Shown in pieces: positions 52,002-61,337 of a DNA stretch of 64,000 nt (within the stretch, counting starts at the first letter, position 1; each line of letters opens with the position of its first letter). The stretch lies in NCBI RefSeq assembly GCF_000309385.1, contig NZ_JH976538.1:375332-439331 (forward strand), read 5' to 3'. The translations under genes and the position numbers were made by a program. The notes beneath the pieces were generated by a model. That model was not told where the DNA came from and made no database searches. It saw only the letters and a list, made by a program, of their open reading frames with translations. The stretch comes from Nodosilinea nodulosa PCC 7104. Lineage in GTDB: Bacteria; Cyanobacteriota; Cyanobacteriia; Phormidesmidales; Phormidesmidaceae.

Positions 52002-52040
52002 TTACACCCATTTTACACCCAGCGCTATCCTTTACACCCA
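52002..52040. repeat. Three TTTACACCCA repeats beside the tRNA fragment
   Basis: TTACACCCA at 52002-52010, and TTTACACCCA at 52012-52021 and 52031-52040. Short direct repeats about 45-85 bp from an att core fit arm-type integrase or Xis sites. Confidence 0.55.
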
Positions 52041-52454
52041 AAAATCCAAGATCGGTAGTTCTACCACAGTCGGTAGATTCATTTATCATATATTTCGACT
52101 TCAGCATGAAAATCCGCCTCGCGTTTTGAATTGAAGCTACACCTCATAAGCAAAAGGCATCCTGAGGGTTTCAGGATACCTTTGGTGCAAGAAATATGAG
52201 CTACTTGGAGAGACGAATCAGGAACCTGGCACACCTCAAAATAGAAACAAGAAGATCTACACAAAAATAAAACTGGTCTCCAATTTCGATTTAGATTAAA
52301 ATTTAGATCTTGATTTTCTAATTTCATGGCACTCTGTTTTGATGCAATAATTCAGGCCACAGAAATTATGTCATCCTTTTTAGGTGAAGTAATTAGGGAA
52401 AGTTTTATTATTTTTTAAGTATTTTCAGATTGGTCAGGATATCTTCTGGACTCT
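52041..52454. other. AT-rich spacer
   Basis: I see no convincing gene or structured RNA. Base composition is clearly more AT-rich than in the flanking regions, as expected for island DNA. Confidence 0.5.
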
Positions 52455-52712
52455 CTACATCTTGTGAATCTTCTTTCTGCTACTTAATAGAGACGATCGC
52501 TGAGTCTCAATCGCGTTTTGATGAGCACTTGGATTATTCTTGTTTTGTAGCCAATCATCGATCAAATCTAGGTTGTATCGAGTGCAGCGGCTGTTGAGGC
52601 GAATCCAGTGGACGCCTTCGATCCAGACGCCCGAGAGGCGATACCGCTTGAGGGTGGTATCGCTGAGTTTGAGGTGCTGAGAAATTTCTTGCTTACTCAC
52701 AAACTGAGTCAT
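52455..52712 (-). CDS. AlpA/excisionase-like HTH protein
   Basis: 85 residues. Residues 1-54 equal the protein at 51445 apart from one conservative change (INSR to LNSR). This copy has a natural-looking basic C-terminal tail (LQNKNNPSAHQNAIETQ...SSRKKIHKM). The MerR-like fold with the wing NSRCTRYN is typical of recombination directionality factors that bind next to att sites. It is the better candidate for a working gene of the two. Confidence 0.75.
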   Translation of the reverse strand: MTQFVSKQEISQHLKLSDTTLKRYRLSGVWIEGVHWIRLNSRCTRYNLDLIDDWLQNKNNPSAHQNAIETQRSSLLSSRKKIHKM

Positions 52713-52966
52713 GGCGTCTCCTGAAGCCGTCAGAACTGGCTTAAATGAAGGGTTTAGATGCAGCAGGATTCAGCCGGGGCCTTGAGCAACAGACGTTGAT
52801 CCTCCTTGGCATCGATGTAAACATAGACAAGATGAGCTAGTGCTGAGGCTTCTCGCTGGTGTAGCAGGCACCGAAGGAGAGTAGTCAACAGCTGCCGTCT
52901 GTCTGTGTCCTCACTCTAGGCGGCGGCGATGACTAGATTGTGGATAACAGCCGTCAAATTTATGGC
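52551..52966 (-). repeat. Inverted duplication, copy B
   Basis: Inverse counterpart of 51196-51606, covering most of the Xis-like gene and about 250 bp upstream of it. The two copies could pair or recombine, inverting the integrase/tRNA segment between them. Confidence 0.85.
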
Positions 52967-53510
52967 CAATGGAAATTTGGCGAAACAAAACCCTTGGCGC
53001 TGGCCAAGGGCGTCAGTGAAATTCGACATCAGTATCCTAAGCCATCTAGCTCAGCCCCCGCGATCGCACCCCTCAGCAGGCCACTCAGGTCACCACAAGG
53101 GGCTTTGCTTTCGAGGTAAAAAAGAACCCCTCGTAGTCGCTTCGGTGGAGTTGTGGTTTGGCACAAAGCAGCACGACACACCAGAAAAGTAAAGAACATC
53201 CATCACAATTGGGCGAAAGTTGACCTGTTTCGGTTGAGCGCCCCACTTCCTGTGAATCTGGCGGTTGACGGGTGTCACAACGCGGCGGGTTAAGCCACTG
53301 TAGAACGAAGGGCAGACCTACTGCCTTATCGTTCAACCCTATAGCGAACTCCTTATAGTCAAACCGCCCCCGGTGCCCAGTGCATCGGGGGTTATTCAAT
53401 GGCGCGATCGCGCATGAAAGTACCGATGACCTGAGCCATGGTTCAGCATCAAACCATTGGCATGGTGACGCAGGTAGCACCTTGCACGTCACAATAACGC
53501 CATGAACTGA
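52967..53510. other. Spacer without convincing gene
   Basis: Open frames exist on the minus strand but show no family pattern and are rich in Cys and Pro. It contains one dyad around 53365-53395 (CCCCCGGTGCCCAGTGCATCGGGGG), which could be a terminator. Confidence 0.45.
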
Positions 53511-54038
53511 CAGAACTGCATCAAAACGATTTCCGCCCATACCCCATTTAACGAGAAGGAGGCCGATTCCATCACGGCCACCCTGACTTTTCTAGACGGG
53601 CAAACCCGCTTCTGGCAGCGGGATAACTATATCGGGCACCTCACGGCCTCTGCTTGGGTGGTTAATGCCGCCAGGTCTCATGTGCTGTTGACCCACCACA
53701 AAAAGTTGAACCGCTGGCTACAGGTAGGCGGTCATGGGGAAGAGGGCGATGGCTCCCTGCTGGAGGCGGCATTGCGCGAAGCTAGAGAAGAATGCGGCAT
53801 TCAGGCGATCGCACCCCTGCAAACCACCATTTTCGACATCGGCCACCACTCCATCAATACCGCTAAAGAACCGCCCCATGTGCATTACGATATCCGGTTT
53901 TTGCTGGTGGCCCAGGACATGGAGTTCACGGTTTCTGAGGAATCCTACGCCCTGGGCTGGTTTGCCTTGGAGGAGGTGCCCACCATCAGCGACTCAGCCG
54001 CCCTGCATCGGATGGCGCGTAAACTGGTTGGCCAATGA
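53511..54038 (+). CDS. NUDIX hydrolase, start unclear
   Basis: The frame is open from 53511. The Nudix box is present (GHGEEGDGSLLEAALREAREECGI, G-x5-E-x7-REUxEEx pattern), preceded by the GHLTASAWVVNAA and HHKKLNRWLQVGG segments of the family. Family members begin with a ~35-residue helix region, which here aligns with frame residues after 53511, yet no ATG, GTG or TTG exists in frame before the GTG at 53658. An adjacent frame carries HELTELHQNDFRPYP, suggesting a 1-bp frameshift near 53540. A strong AAGGAGG site lies at 53556-53562, but an ATC codon, not a normal start, follows it. The protein may be translated from 53658 or decayed. Confidence 0.75.
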   Translation, partial: QNCIKTISAHTPFNEKEADSITATLTFLDGQTRFWQRDNYIGHLTASAWVVNAARSHVLLTHHKKLNRWLQVGGHGEEGDGSLLEAALREAREECGIQAIAPLQTTIFDIGHHSINTAKEPPHVHYDIRFLLVAQDMEFTVSEESYALGWFALEEVPTISDSAALHRMARKLVGQ

Positions 54039-54309
54039 GGACTACTTTCATGGCAGGGTTGCCACGTTTAACGAGAGCTGTCGTGTCCGTTTGCGCCCTA
54101 TGATTTTGAAATGAAGACGACATGAATAAGTCCTTCAAGCTGATCCTGCTACAGAGCTATGGCCATGTAATTAAGTAGTATGTCAAGGAATTACCCGTAC
54201 AGGCTTGGTTTGCGTACCCTGATGGGAATTTTATTAAGAGAGCCTAAAATTTTACGATCCTTGAGTTAGTCATAGCTCCCTGCTGCTCAGATGCTGAAAT
54301 ACTTTTCCT

Positions 54310-57300
54310 ATGCTGCCCTCTGTCTTTAACACCTGCGTCCCTAGAGACGAAATTCGCTCTGGCGACCTTTCCTTAGATCTATTCGCAGCCAAGCTCAGAC
54401 TAGTCGTAGACGGTAAAGCCCCTCAGGTCTACCAGCAGCCGGAGGTTTTTTTAGCGAATACATTCCCCACAGATGGCCTAAAAACCTTGATATCAAAGGT
54501 GTTTGGTCGCCTGACAGGGAAGGCGGTCGGCTCTCCAGTCATTCGACTAGAGACTAGCTTTGGCGGCGGCAAAACCCACGATGAAATTGCCCTGTGGCAC
54601 ATTGCTAAGCGAGGCCGAGACATCGCCGGGCTAGGGCGGTTTGTGGAAGATCTGGCTTTATTACCAGACCGGCCTATCCAGGTAGCCGCCATTGACGGAC
54701 GAGACCTCGACCCAGAATCTGGGGTCTATCACGCTGAATCTGGCATTACCACCTACACTCTGTGGGGCGAGATCGCCTACCAAATCGGTGGCATCGATGG
54801 CTACCAACTGCTGCGGGGGGCCGACGAAAATCGCATCAGTCCTGGTACCTCGGTGATTGATCGCCTAATTGGCCAGGAGCCCACGCTGATTGTCATTGAC
54901 GAAATCGCCCGACACCTGCGGGCCGCCAAGGCCAAAATCGTGGGGCAGAGTACTCTGGCCGAGCAAGTCGTCGCCTTTTTGTTCTCCCTGATGGATCAGG
55001 CGGCTTCCTGCAACAACCTGGTGTTTGTTTACTCTCTAGCCTCGGAGTCTGACACCTTTGCCAAAGAAACCGCAGAGATTCAGCAGGAGCTGGTGCGGGC
55101 CTCGGCGCGGCAAGAGCGAGTGCTCAGTCCCAGCACCGACATCGAGGTCTACAACATTGTGCGCCAGCGGCTGTTTGCCAGCATTAGTTCCGAGGCGGCT
55201 GAGAAAGCCGCTGAAGAGTATCTGCAAGCTTTTCGAGCTAGTCGGGTGAATCTGCCCGATGGCTGTAAAGATGCGACCTATGCGACGGCGATCGCTAACA
55301 GCTACCCCTTCCATCCCGAACTGTTTAACCTGCTGACCAAAAAGATTGCCTCCATCCCGGAATTCCAGCGCACTCGGGGAGCCCTGCGGCTGTTTGCCAG
55401 GGTCGTGCGCTACCTGTGGCAGCACCCGGACGGCAGAACACCGATGATTCACCCCCACCATCTGCCCGTGGGACTGCAAGAAGAACTCACCAGTGACCTG
55501 ACCTCGCGGCTCCAGCGGCCCCTCATGCGCCTACCGATCTCCGCCGATATCTACAATCCCAATGGCCGCGAAGCCCATGCCCAGCTCCAAGACCAGGAAT
55601 GGCTGGCGGCGGGCAAGCCGCCTTTCTCGACCTGGGTTGGGCGTACTATCTTTTTGCACTCCCTCACCCAGGGCATTTCCTCAGGCATTCGCCGCACCGA
55701 GCTGAATCTGTCGCTGCTGACCCCAGGGGTAGACATTAGCTTTGTGGATCGCGCCCTAGAGCGACTGAGCAATGTGGCCTGGTATTTGGACGTGGATCCC
55801 ATCACTTCCATTGCCCGGTTCAAAGAAGAGCCCTCGATCAACAAAATCATTGCCGAGGAAAAGGAGCAGATTGGTCTCACTGAAGCCAAGGAAGAACTGC
55901 GCACTCGGCGAGACACCATCTTTGCAACCAAATTCTTTCAGCTCGTAGCTGGCCCTGAAGGTGCCCATGACGTAGACGACGACCCCAACACTATTGCCCT
56001 CTGCATCATCGACTTTAACGAAGCGACCATCACCAGCTCCACCGATGGCCCACCGCCGCTGATTGAGCAAATCTTTAGCAATACCGGAGAGTCGGGCAAG
56101 TTTCGGACCTTCCGCAACCGGCTGCTGTTTTTGCTGGCTAATTGGCAGGAGCTAGATCGGGCGATCGACATCACCCGTGAGTTTAGGGCGGTGCGGGCCA
56201 TCCTGCGCAGCCCAAACCGCATGGATGACCTCTCCCAGAGCCAGCAAGACCAAATTAAGCAAAAGGAAGGAGAACTAGATCTGGCGGTGCGGATCGCGAT
56301 GACTAATGCCTATCGCCATTTGTTTTACCCCGCTAATGACTCGGTGAAAGCGCCGAAGGGACTGATGCACTACCCTTTGCCTGCCCAGGATGCCAGCACG
56401 GTCAAGGGCAACCGCAACCAGCAGGATGTGGTGCTGAAGGCGCTAAAAGACTGCGGCAAGGTGCGCGGCGAAGATGCGGCTCCCTATGCCCCAGCCTACC
56501 TGCTGCAAAAGGTGTGGCCCACGGGGCTCGACCACTGGACCACCCGCCAGTTGCGGGAGCAGTTTGCTAAGGACTTGAGCCTGAATATGCTGCTTGATGC
56601 GGAGGTATCGAAGCTGCGGGACACCCTGCGTAAGGGGCTAACTGAAGGCCAGTGGGATCTCAAGGTGGGGGAGCAGCTCTACATCAAGACGGAGGCAACC
56701 CCGCCTGCTCTGCCGACCACGATTGAATTTTCTGAACGGGCCGAACTCTATCGCCGGGGCTTGCTGAAGCCCCCAGAACCAAAAGTGGTGGAGCTGAGCG
56801 CCCAGCTCTTGGCTGGAGCAGGCGAAGAGCGGACGGTGCAGGTACGCTGGCGGGCGCGAGAGGCGTTGAAGGTCAGCCTGTACCAGGATGGGCAGTTGAT
56901 GGGTGACGCCTTTCTACCCTCTGACGAGTACGAGGGGCAAATTTCACAGACGACCCAGTTTAAGGTGGCGGCCGACTACGGTACGGGCGAAGTTGCTGAG
57001 GCCGTGAAGGATGTCGTGCTGTATACCTCCGGGGATAGCAAACCCACTAACGGCGGCGAAGGCTCTGGGGGGTACAACCCAGGCACCATCTTGGAGAAGC
57101 CGACAGAGCGGGAGCTAGAGGGTAGCCCTAACAAGGTATTTAACGACCTGGCCGATTGGGTAAATGACTATCAGGTGGCCAAGATTGCTGAGATTCAGCT
57201 CACCGTTGGCGATGTCACCGACTATCGCAAGATGGGCACTACTTTACCCCTACTAGCTCGCTATCAGTTTGATATTCAGCAGTTTGTTACGGTTCAGACT

Positions 57301-57537
57301 GGCCAACAGTTTGTGCGGCTAGAGTACCAGGGGGATGTGCGCGGCTTTCAGAGCTTTTTCAGCACGCTGAATAGCATGCTGAATTTGCCCGATACCCAGG
57401 CGAGTCTGAGTCTAACGGTAAATTTTCAGCTAGAGGCTCCGATCGCTCCCAATGGACCAGAAATGCAGGGGCTTCAGCAGGCGCTGGCCCGCAACCCAGT
57501 CGATAGGATGAATCTACGAGTCAGAGTAAAATACTAG
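54310..57537 (+). CDS. DUF499 family ATPase (anti-phage-associated type)
   Basis: 1075 residues. The N-terminal part carries FGGGKTH (residues 84-90), the P-loop variant of DUF499, and a Walker B PTLIVIDEIARHL with D197-E198. It continues with family stretches (FLFSLMDQAASCNNLVFVYSLAS, YPFHPELFNLLTKKIASIPEFQRTRGALRLFARVVRYLW) and a long C-terminal region ending in a beta-rich domain. DUF499 ATPases are usually encoded with a DUF1156 methyltransferase and a helicase in restriction-like defence loci. Neither partner is visible here; upstream is a Nudix gene and island debris. A small coupled gene follows 39 bp later. ATP binding is likely; the role in defence is from family association. Confidence 0.85.
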   Translation: MLPSVFNTCVPRDEIRSGDLSLDLFAAKLRLVVDGKAPQVYQQPEVFLANTFPTDGLKTLISKVFGRLTGKAVGSPVIRLETSFGGGKTHDEIALWHIAKRGRDIAGLGRFVEDLALLPDRPIQVAAIDGRDLDPESGVYHAESGITTYTLWGEIAYQIGGIDGYQLLRGADENRISPGTSVIDRLIGQEPTLIVIDEIARHLRAAKAKIVGQSTLAEQVVAFLFSLMDQAASCNNLVFVYSLASESDTFAKETAEIQQELVRASARQERVLSPSTDIEVYNIVRQRLFASISSEAAEKAAEEYLQAFRASRVNLPDGCKDATYATAIANSYPFHPELFNLLTKKIASIPEFQRTRGALRLFARVVRYLWQHPDGRTPMIHPHHLPVGLQEELTSDLTSRLQRPLMRLPISADIYNPNGREAHAQLQDQEWLAAGKPPFSTWVGRTIFLHSLTQGISSGIRRTELNLSLLTPGVDISFVDRALERLSNVAWYLDVDPITSIARFKEEPSINKIIAEEKEQIGLTEAKEELRTRRDTIFATKFFQLVAGPEGAHDVDDDPNTIALCIIDFNEATITSSTDGPPPLIEQIFSNTGESGKFRTFRNRLLFLLANWQELDRAIDITREFRAVRAILRSPNRMDDLSQSQQDQIKQKEGELDLAVRIAMTNAYRHLFYPANDSVKAPKGLMHYPLPAQDASTVKGNRNQQDVVLKALKDCGKVRGEDAAPYAPAYLLQKVWPTGLDHWTTRQLREQFAKDLSLNMLLDAEVSKLRDTLRKGLTEGQWDLKVGEQLYIKTEATPPALPTTIEFSERAELYRRGLLKPPEPKVVELSAQLLAGAGEERTVQVRWRAREALKVSLYQDGQLMGDAFLPSDEYEGQISQTTQFKVAADYGTGEVAEAVKDVVLYTSGDSKPTNGGEGSGGYNPGTILEKPTERELEGSPNKVFNDLADWVNDYQVAKIAEIQLTVGDVTDYRKMGTTLPLLARYQFDIQQFVTVQTGQQFVRLEYQGDVRGFQSFFSTLNSMLNLPDTQASLSLTVNFQLEAPIAPNGPEMQGLQQALARNPVDRMNLRVRVKY

Positions 57538-57576
57538 ACCTGACGTCTTCTTCCCTGTTTTTGGGATTCGCCCCTT

Positions 57577-58005
57577 ATGCAAGAGTTCCAGCTGCGAGTG
57601 GTACCCCTGAGTAACAATGATTTTGCTCTGGAGCTTTACCAGTGCGCCTACAAAAAGGCGGGGGAAAAGAAGCGCCCGGCAGCCAAGCGGGTAGGGCGGC
57701 TGAAGGGCAAGCCGCTGGTGCAGGCCCGGCAGGCGATTTATCAGGCGCTGAAGGCGAATAACTATGATCCCAAGACGCTGAGCTACAAGCGGCAGGCTCC
57801 CTATGTGCTGAGTGAGGAATCGGGGGTGAATTTGGCGCTGCTGTTCCAGGCGTTGCAGCCGTTGTCGAAGCCGGAGCGAATTGCCAATGTGACGGAAGGC
57901 ATTACGGCGATGAGTAATGAGGAGGCCCATTACTGGTTTGGTAAGGTGAGTAATGGGAAGAAGCGTCCGGCCCTGAAGGCCATGCGGGTTTTACTAGGAG
58001 ACTGA
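57577..58005 (+). CDS. Small basic protein linked to the DUF499 gene
   Basis: 142 residues, strongly basic in the middle (YKKAGEKKRPAAKRVGRLKGKPL). I cannot name the family with confidence, but small proteins of this size accompany DUF499 ATPases. It has no membrane segment. The gene follows DUF499 by 39 bp on the same strand and is probably co-transcribed; it may be a nucleic-acid-binding partner, which is inferred from charge only. Confidence 0.6.
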   Translation: MQEFQLRVVPLSNNDFALELYQCAYKKAGEKKRPAAKRVGRLKGKPLVQARQAIYQALKANNYDPKTLSYKRQAPYVLSEESGVNLALLFQALQPLSKPERIANVTEGITAMSNEEAHYWFGKVSNGKKRPALKAMRVLLGD

Positions 58006-58022
58006 TGTAGCAGGAGGTAAGT

Positions 58023-58319
58023 ATGGCAAAAGCTAATAGCCCAGCAATTCCAACAGTCAATGTTCAGACAGCTGCTCAAAACGCAACCAGTTTCTTACAA
58101 AGTCTTGCCCCCCAAATTGGTGCTGAAATTATTGATATTCGCCTTGAGGAAGTCGAACTATCAGAGGATGAAAAATTCTGGTTTATTACTTTAGGGTTTG
58201 CACGACCTGTAGATACTTCATTTGCTATGCTTCAAAACCAAAAACAACGGGATTACAAGCAGTTTAAGATTGATGCGGAGACAGGGGAAGTGAAGGCTAT
58301 GAAAATTCGCAATGTATGA
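58023..58319 (+). CDS. Small protein coupled to a PIN-domain gene, possible antitoxin
   Basis: 98 residues, no family recognised. The N-terminal half is helical (TAAQNATSFLQSLAPQIG), followed by strands (AEIIDIRLEEVELS, KFWFITLGFARPV) and DYKQFKIDAETGEVKAMKIRNV. Its stop overlaps the start of the PIN gene by 4 bp (ATGA), typical of toxin-antitoxin pairs. An AGGAGGT-like ribosome site precedes the ATG. An antitoxin role is inference from arrangement only, since the sequence does not show a DNA-binding fold. Confidence 0.6.
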   Translation: MAKANSPAIPTVNVQTAAQNATSFLQSLAPQIGAEIIDIRLEEVELSEDEKFWFITLGFARPVDTSFAMLQNQKQRDYKQFKIDAETGEVKAMKIRNV

Positions 58320-58514
58320 TTGAAGAAGTTAGAGCTGTATTTGTACGCTATCAGCAAGCAGGGATTTTAGTTGACACCAATATCTTACTGCTCTACATTG
58401 TAGGCTTGGTTAACAGACAAAGAGTTCCCTTGTTTAAGAGAACAAAGCAATTCACCCCCGAAGATTTTGACTTGCTAGCTCAAATTCTAAAGTCTTTTCA
58501 AAAGGTGGTCACTA

Positions 58515-59693
58515 AGCTGTTGCGCATCTAAATTGCATCAATAGCACTTCCCTTGTTTTTCGCCTTCCGATGCCAATTTATGGCCAGTTCTCCTTCATTG
58601 AGAAGCTTATTGATAAGAGCCTCGAGATCTTCAATAGACTTAAATAAACGATTTGAGATGAACTCTTTTGCTGAATGCCAAACCAATTCGACCAGATTGT
58701 AGTCCGGGCTATACTCAGGTAAAAACTCCAAAACTAAATTTGGCATCTCTAACTTTATCTTCTCTGTAAATTCCTCCTTTTTGTGAATACTCGCATTGTC
58801 TAAAATAATCACAACCTTAGGCCCGTCTTTCTCAAATTCGCTCACGCTCCTATCCTCGCCAGCCCAGTCATAAATAACCTCCTCGTAAAAGTTCTTGAGA
58901 ACCTTATAAAAATTTTCACCGGTTCCTTTGGGGAGAAAGTCCACCAACCGCTTCTTGTCCGAATAGCGGATTCCTCCCATCACATTGATACGTCCTTTCC
59001 GTCGAATTCCAGAAACCTTCTTGCGCGTCCCTTTCTTGACCCAATCCTTTCGACGTGTCACTCTCAAACTAAAGCCACATTCATCCCAAAACCAGACCTG
59101 GAGCTTCTCTGGGGATTCTTTAGTAATTCTTAAATACTCCTCCAGTTTTGCCTTGAAGAGTTTTCGCTTCTCTGGATCTTGCTTCTCCTCTAAGCTATAT
59201 TTGGCCCAGAGGTAAACGTACTTTTTTGACTTGAGAATCCTCCTCACTTGACTCCCACTTAGCTGAATCCCGGTTTCTTGTTCTAAATATGTGGCGAGCC
59301 GAGCCGCCGTCCATCGACCAAATTCGTACCCCAATTCTTGAGGCTCTTTCTCAATGACATCCAATAATAAGTTGACATATTGATCGGTGGCCTTATGATA
59401 ATTCCCATGCATTCGTTCATCGGTTAAACTGGCTAAGTCACTTGGATTTCCGTGGGCACACCAATAGGCTACTTTCCTTAAGGAGCAACCTAGAAAGTCT
59501 GCAATCTCTTGCTGTTTTCTGCCATCATTTCGCAATAGCAGAATTAGAATACGCTCACGAACGTCGGGATGCTCATGAAATTTAAGCTGCTTCTGCAATT
59601 CCTGTTTCTCTTCGGCCGTTAGGTAATTCTTGATTGGCATGTATAACTCACCAAAATACACTCCCTAATATGTAGTTTAGATGCTTAACAGCT
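58515..59693 (-). mobile_element. IS630-family insertion, 1179 bp, TA target duplication
   Basis: Ends match as inverted repeats: AGCTGTTGCGCATCTAAA on the left and the inverse of AGCTGTTAAGCATCTAAA on the right, continuing with CAT in both. TA flanks both sides (58513-58514 and 59694-59695), the target choice of IS630/Tc1 elements. It carries one intact transposase gene. Confidence 0.92.
58528..59640 (-). CDS. IS630-family transposase
   Basis: 370 residues from the ATG at 59640 (GTG at 59661 is less likely). N-terminal winged HTH (VRERILILLLRNDGRKQQEIADFLGCSLRKVAYW), then a DDE core: VWFWDECGFSLR, KVVIILDNASIHK and EFLPEYSPDYNLVELVWHSAKEFISN. The frame is intact, so the element may still move. 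Confidence 0.94.
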   Translation of the reverse strand: MPIKNYLTAEEKQELQKQLKFHEHPDVRERILILLLRNDGRKQQEIADFLGCSLRKVAYWCAHGNPSDLASLTDERMHGNYHKATDQYVNLLLDVIEKEPQELGYEFGRWTAARLATYLEQETGIQLSGSQVRRILKSKKYVYLWAKYSLEEKQDPEKRKLFKAKLEEYLRITKESPEKLQVWFWDECGFSLRVTRRKDWVKKGTRKKVSGIRRKGRINVMGGIRYSDKKRLVDFLPKGTGENFYKVLKNFYEEVIYDWAGEDRSVSEFEKDGPKVVIILDNASIHKKEEFTEKIKLEMPNLVLEFLPEYSPDYNLVELVWHSAKEFISNRLFKSIEDLEALINKLLNEGELAINWHRKAKNKGSAIDAI

Positions 59694-60018
59694 TATGCCA
59701 AATATCCTGACTGAAGTCAATAGCCTTGCCAATCAACTGGGGGAGCCGGAGCGTTCTAGGTGTTTTCAGTTTTTTCGGCAAGTTATTGGCCAAATGGAAG
59801 AGATCTACCAACCCAGTCAGCAGTTAGTTCAATTACAAGAATTTCAGGAATTTGGCTTGACAGACTGTGGCATTTTGGAGGTGACTCAGGGAAGCTATTT
59901 AGTGCTCACAGATGATTTAAAGCTCGCAGCTACCCTCCAGCGTAAAGAGATTGATACCGTCAACTTTAACCATATTCGAGTTCTAAACTGGAAAAAGTAA
60001 GATTGGGAGTAAATACCA

Positions 60019-60402
60019 ATGCAACTTTCAGATTTGACTGAAGAGTCTTTAGACGTAATCAAATCTGTCCGGTGGGACCGCATTATTGAGAAGCATGAGG
60101 GGCCAGAGGATTGGGCCTCAGTGCTGGAGTGGTATGACATAGAATTTATGATGATTGAGGGGCGGGCGGTTTTGCTGCCGGTGGAGCGATCGCACCACGA
60201 CAACATCTCCATTCTCCGCACCATCTGGAGCGCGGATGGCAACTCCCTAACGCTATTTTTGAAAGACACCACCTACGGCGACGACTGGTTTATGAGTGGG
60301 TATATGGCGGTGTGCGATCGCATGGCCGATCACGATTTCTACCTGGCAATTCTCTACCACGAGTGGTTCATCATTGAGCCACCGGCCACCCCGGAGGCGT
60401 AA
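60019..60402 (+). CDS. Protein of unknown function in a defence-type operon
   Basis: 127 residues, acidic, with no motif I recognise; segments such as [49 protein letters not shown] and [15 protein letters not shown] suggest a soluble mixed fold. A GGGAG ribosome site precedes the ATG. The gene begins 18 bp after the broken PIN gene and ends 4 bp before the DUF6508-macro gene, so it was probably read in the same transcript as both. Confidence 0.6.
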   Translation: MQLSDLTEESLDVIKSVRWDRIIEKHEGPEDWASVLEWYDIEFMMIEGRAVLLPVERSHHDNISILRTIWSADGNSLTLFLKDTTYGDDWFMSGYMAVCDRMADHDFYLAILYHEWFIIEPPATPEA

Positions 60403-60406
60403 CCCC

Positions 60407-61318
60407 ATGATCACTCCCAATGGATTAGATCGCATTCTTGCTTTTATGCCAATTTTTGAGCGCACACCCAGCAGTCTGTACGAGGTGCGCCCAGATTTGA
60501 GCATGATGGATCCCTATTTCTATGCTCCAGAGTTTAACCAGTTCATCAAGGGGCTTTACCGTGAGAACTTGGTGATTGACTTCAACTGGGTTGCCTGGAA
60601 AGATGAGGCTGCCAAGTATCTTGAGAATCCCAGGCAGATCGAGTCAGCAGATTTAGAGACCCTACAGAAACTGATCACAACCCATGTTCGTGCGGATCGG
60701 TTCAATAGCGGGCACCTGGCTCAGATGGTTGAGAATGGGCATATCTTGGCAATCCTGAAGCGCCTAGCGGCGATTCGCAGGCAAATGGAAGCTTTTCGTT
60801 CAGATTCACAGCAGCGAATTCGAGTCATCCGGGGCAATATTACCCGCCAGCAAGTAGATGCGATCGTCAATGCAGCCAAAGAGTCGCTATTGGGAGGTGG
60901 TGGCGTGGATGGCGCTATCCACCGAGCGGCGGGGCCTGAACTGCTGGCAGAGTGTCGAACGCTGGGGGGCTGCCTCACAGGGGAGGCCAAAATTACGCAG
61001 GGGTATAATCTGCCTGCCCGATGGGTGATTCACACCGTAGGGCCAGTCTGGCAAGGTGGGCAGCAGTGTGAGGATGAGTTGTTGGCCTGTTGTTACCGCA
61101 GTAGCCTGGCCTTGGCTGAGGCCCATTCAATTCGTACCCTGGCATTTCCTGCGATCAGCACAGGGGTCTATGGGTTTCCGCTAGAGCGGGCTACACACAT
61201 TGCCATGGCTGAAGTAATCGCTTTTCTGAGCCATTCAGCTTTTGTTGAGGAGGTCAGATTTATCTGCTTTGGCGATGAGGCTCATCGGGTTTACCAAGCA
61301 GCGCTATCGATGCTGTAA
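60407..61318 (+). CDS. DUF6508-macro domain fusion
   Basis: 303 residues from the ATG at 60407. The first ~125 residues are DUF6508 ([50 protein letters not shown]). From about residue 135 a macro domain follows: [40 protein letters not shown], then [21 protein letters not shown], the O-acetyl-ADP-ribose/ADP-ribose hydrolase type. A macro domain binds or removes ADP-ribose. Its closeness to the DarTG pair on the facing strand suggests a second ADP-ribose-handling protein in the same defence region. The fusion is unusual to me. The two genes converge with a 19-bp gap. Confidence 0.85.
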   Translation: MITPNGLDRILAFMPIFERTPSSLYEVRPDLSMMDPYFYAPEFNQFIKGLYRENLVIDFNWVAWKDEAAKYLENPRQIESADLETLQKLITTHVRADRFNSGHLAQMVENGHILAILKRLAAIRRQMEAFRSDSQQRIRVIRGNITRQQVDAIVNAAKESLLGGGGVDGAIHRAAGPELLAECRTLGGCLTGEAKITQGYNLPARWVIHTVGPVWQGGQQCEDELLACCYRSSLALAEAHSIRTLAFPAISTGVYGFPLERATHIAMAEVIAFLSHSAFVEEVRFICFGDEAHRVYQAALSML

Positions 61319-61337
61319 ACGCAAGAGAGACAGAGCT

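Larger units (their letters stand above)
58316..60000 (+). pseudogene. PIN-domain protein gene split by an IS630 element
   Basis: Two halves, 58316-58514 and 59696-60000, join into one continuous frame once the IS (58515-59693) and one copy of the TA duplication (59694-59695) are removed: ...KSFQKVVT then MPNILTEVNSLANQL.... The restored protein would be 167 residues with PIN marks: GILVDTNILLLY (Asp20), LTDCGI and YLVLTDDLKLAATL (acidic residues). PIN proteins are metal-dependent RNases, often VapC-type toxins. The insertion separates the first catalytic Asp from the others, so the toxin should be inactive. Confidence 0.85.

Noticed and set aside
53085-53540. 151-codon minus-strand open frame
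   Set aside because: No family pattern, odd Cys/Pro-rich composition, and overlap with the Nudix 5' region; most likely chance.
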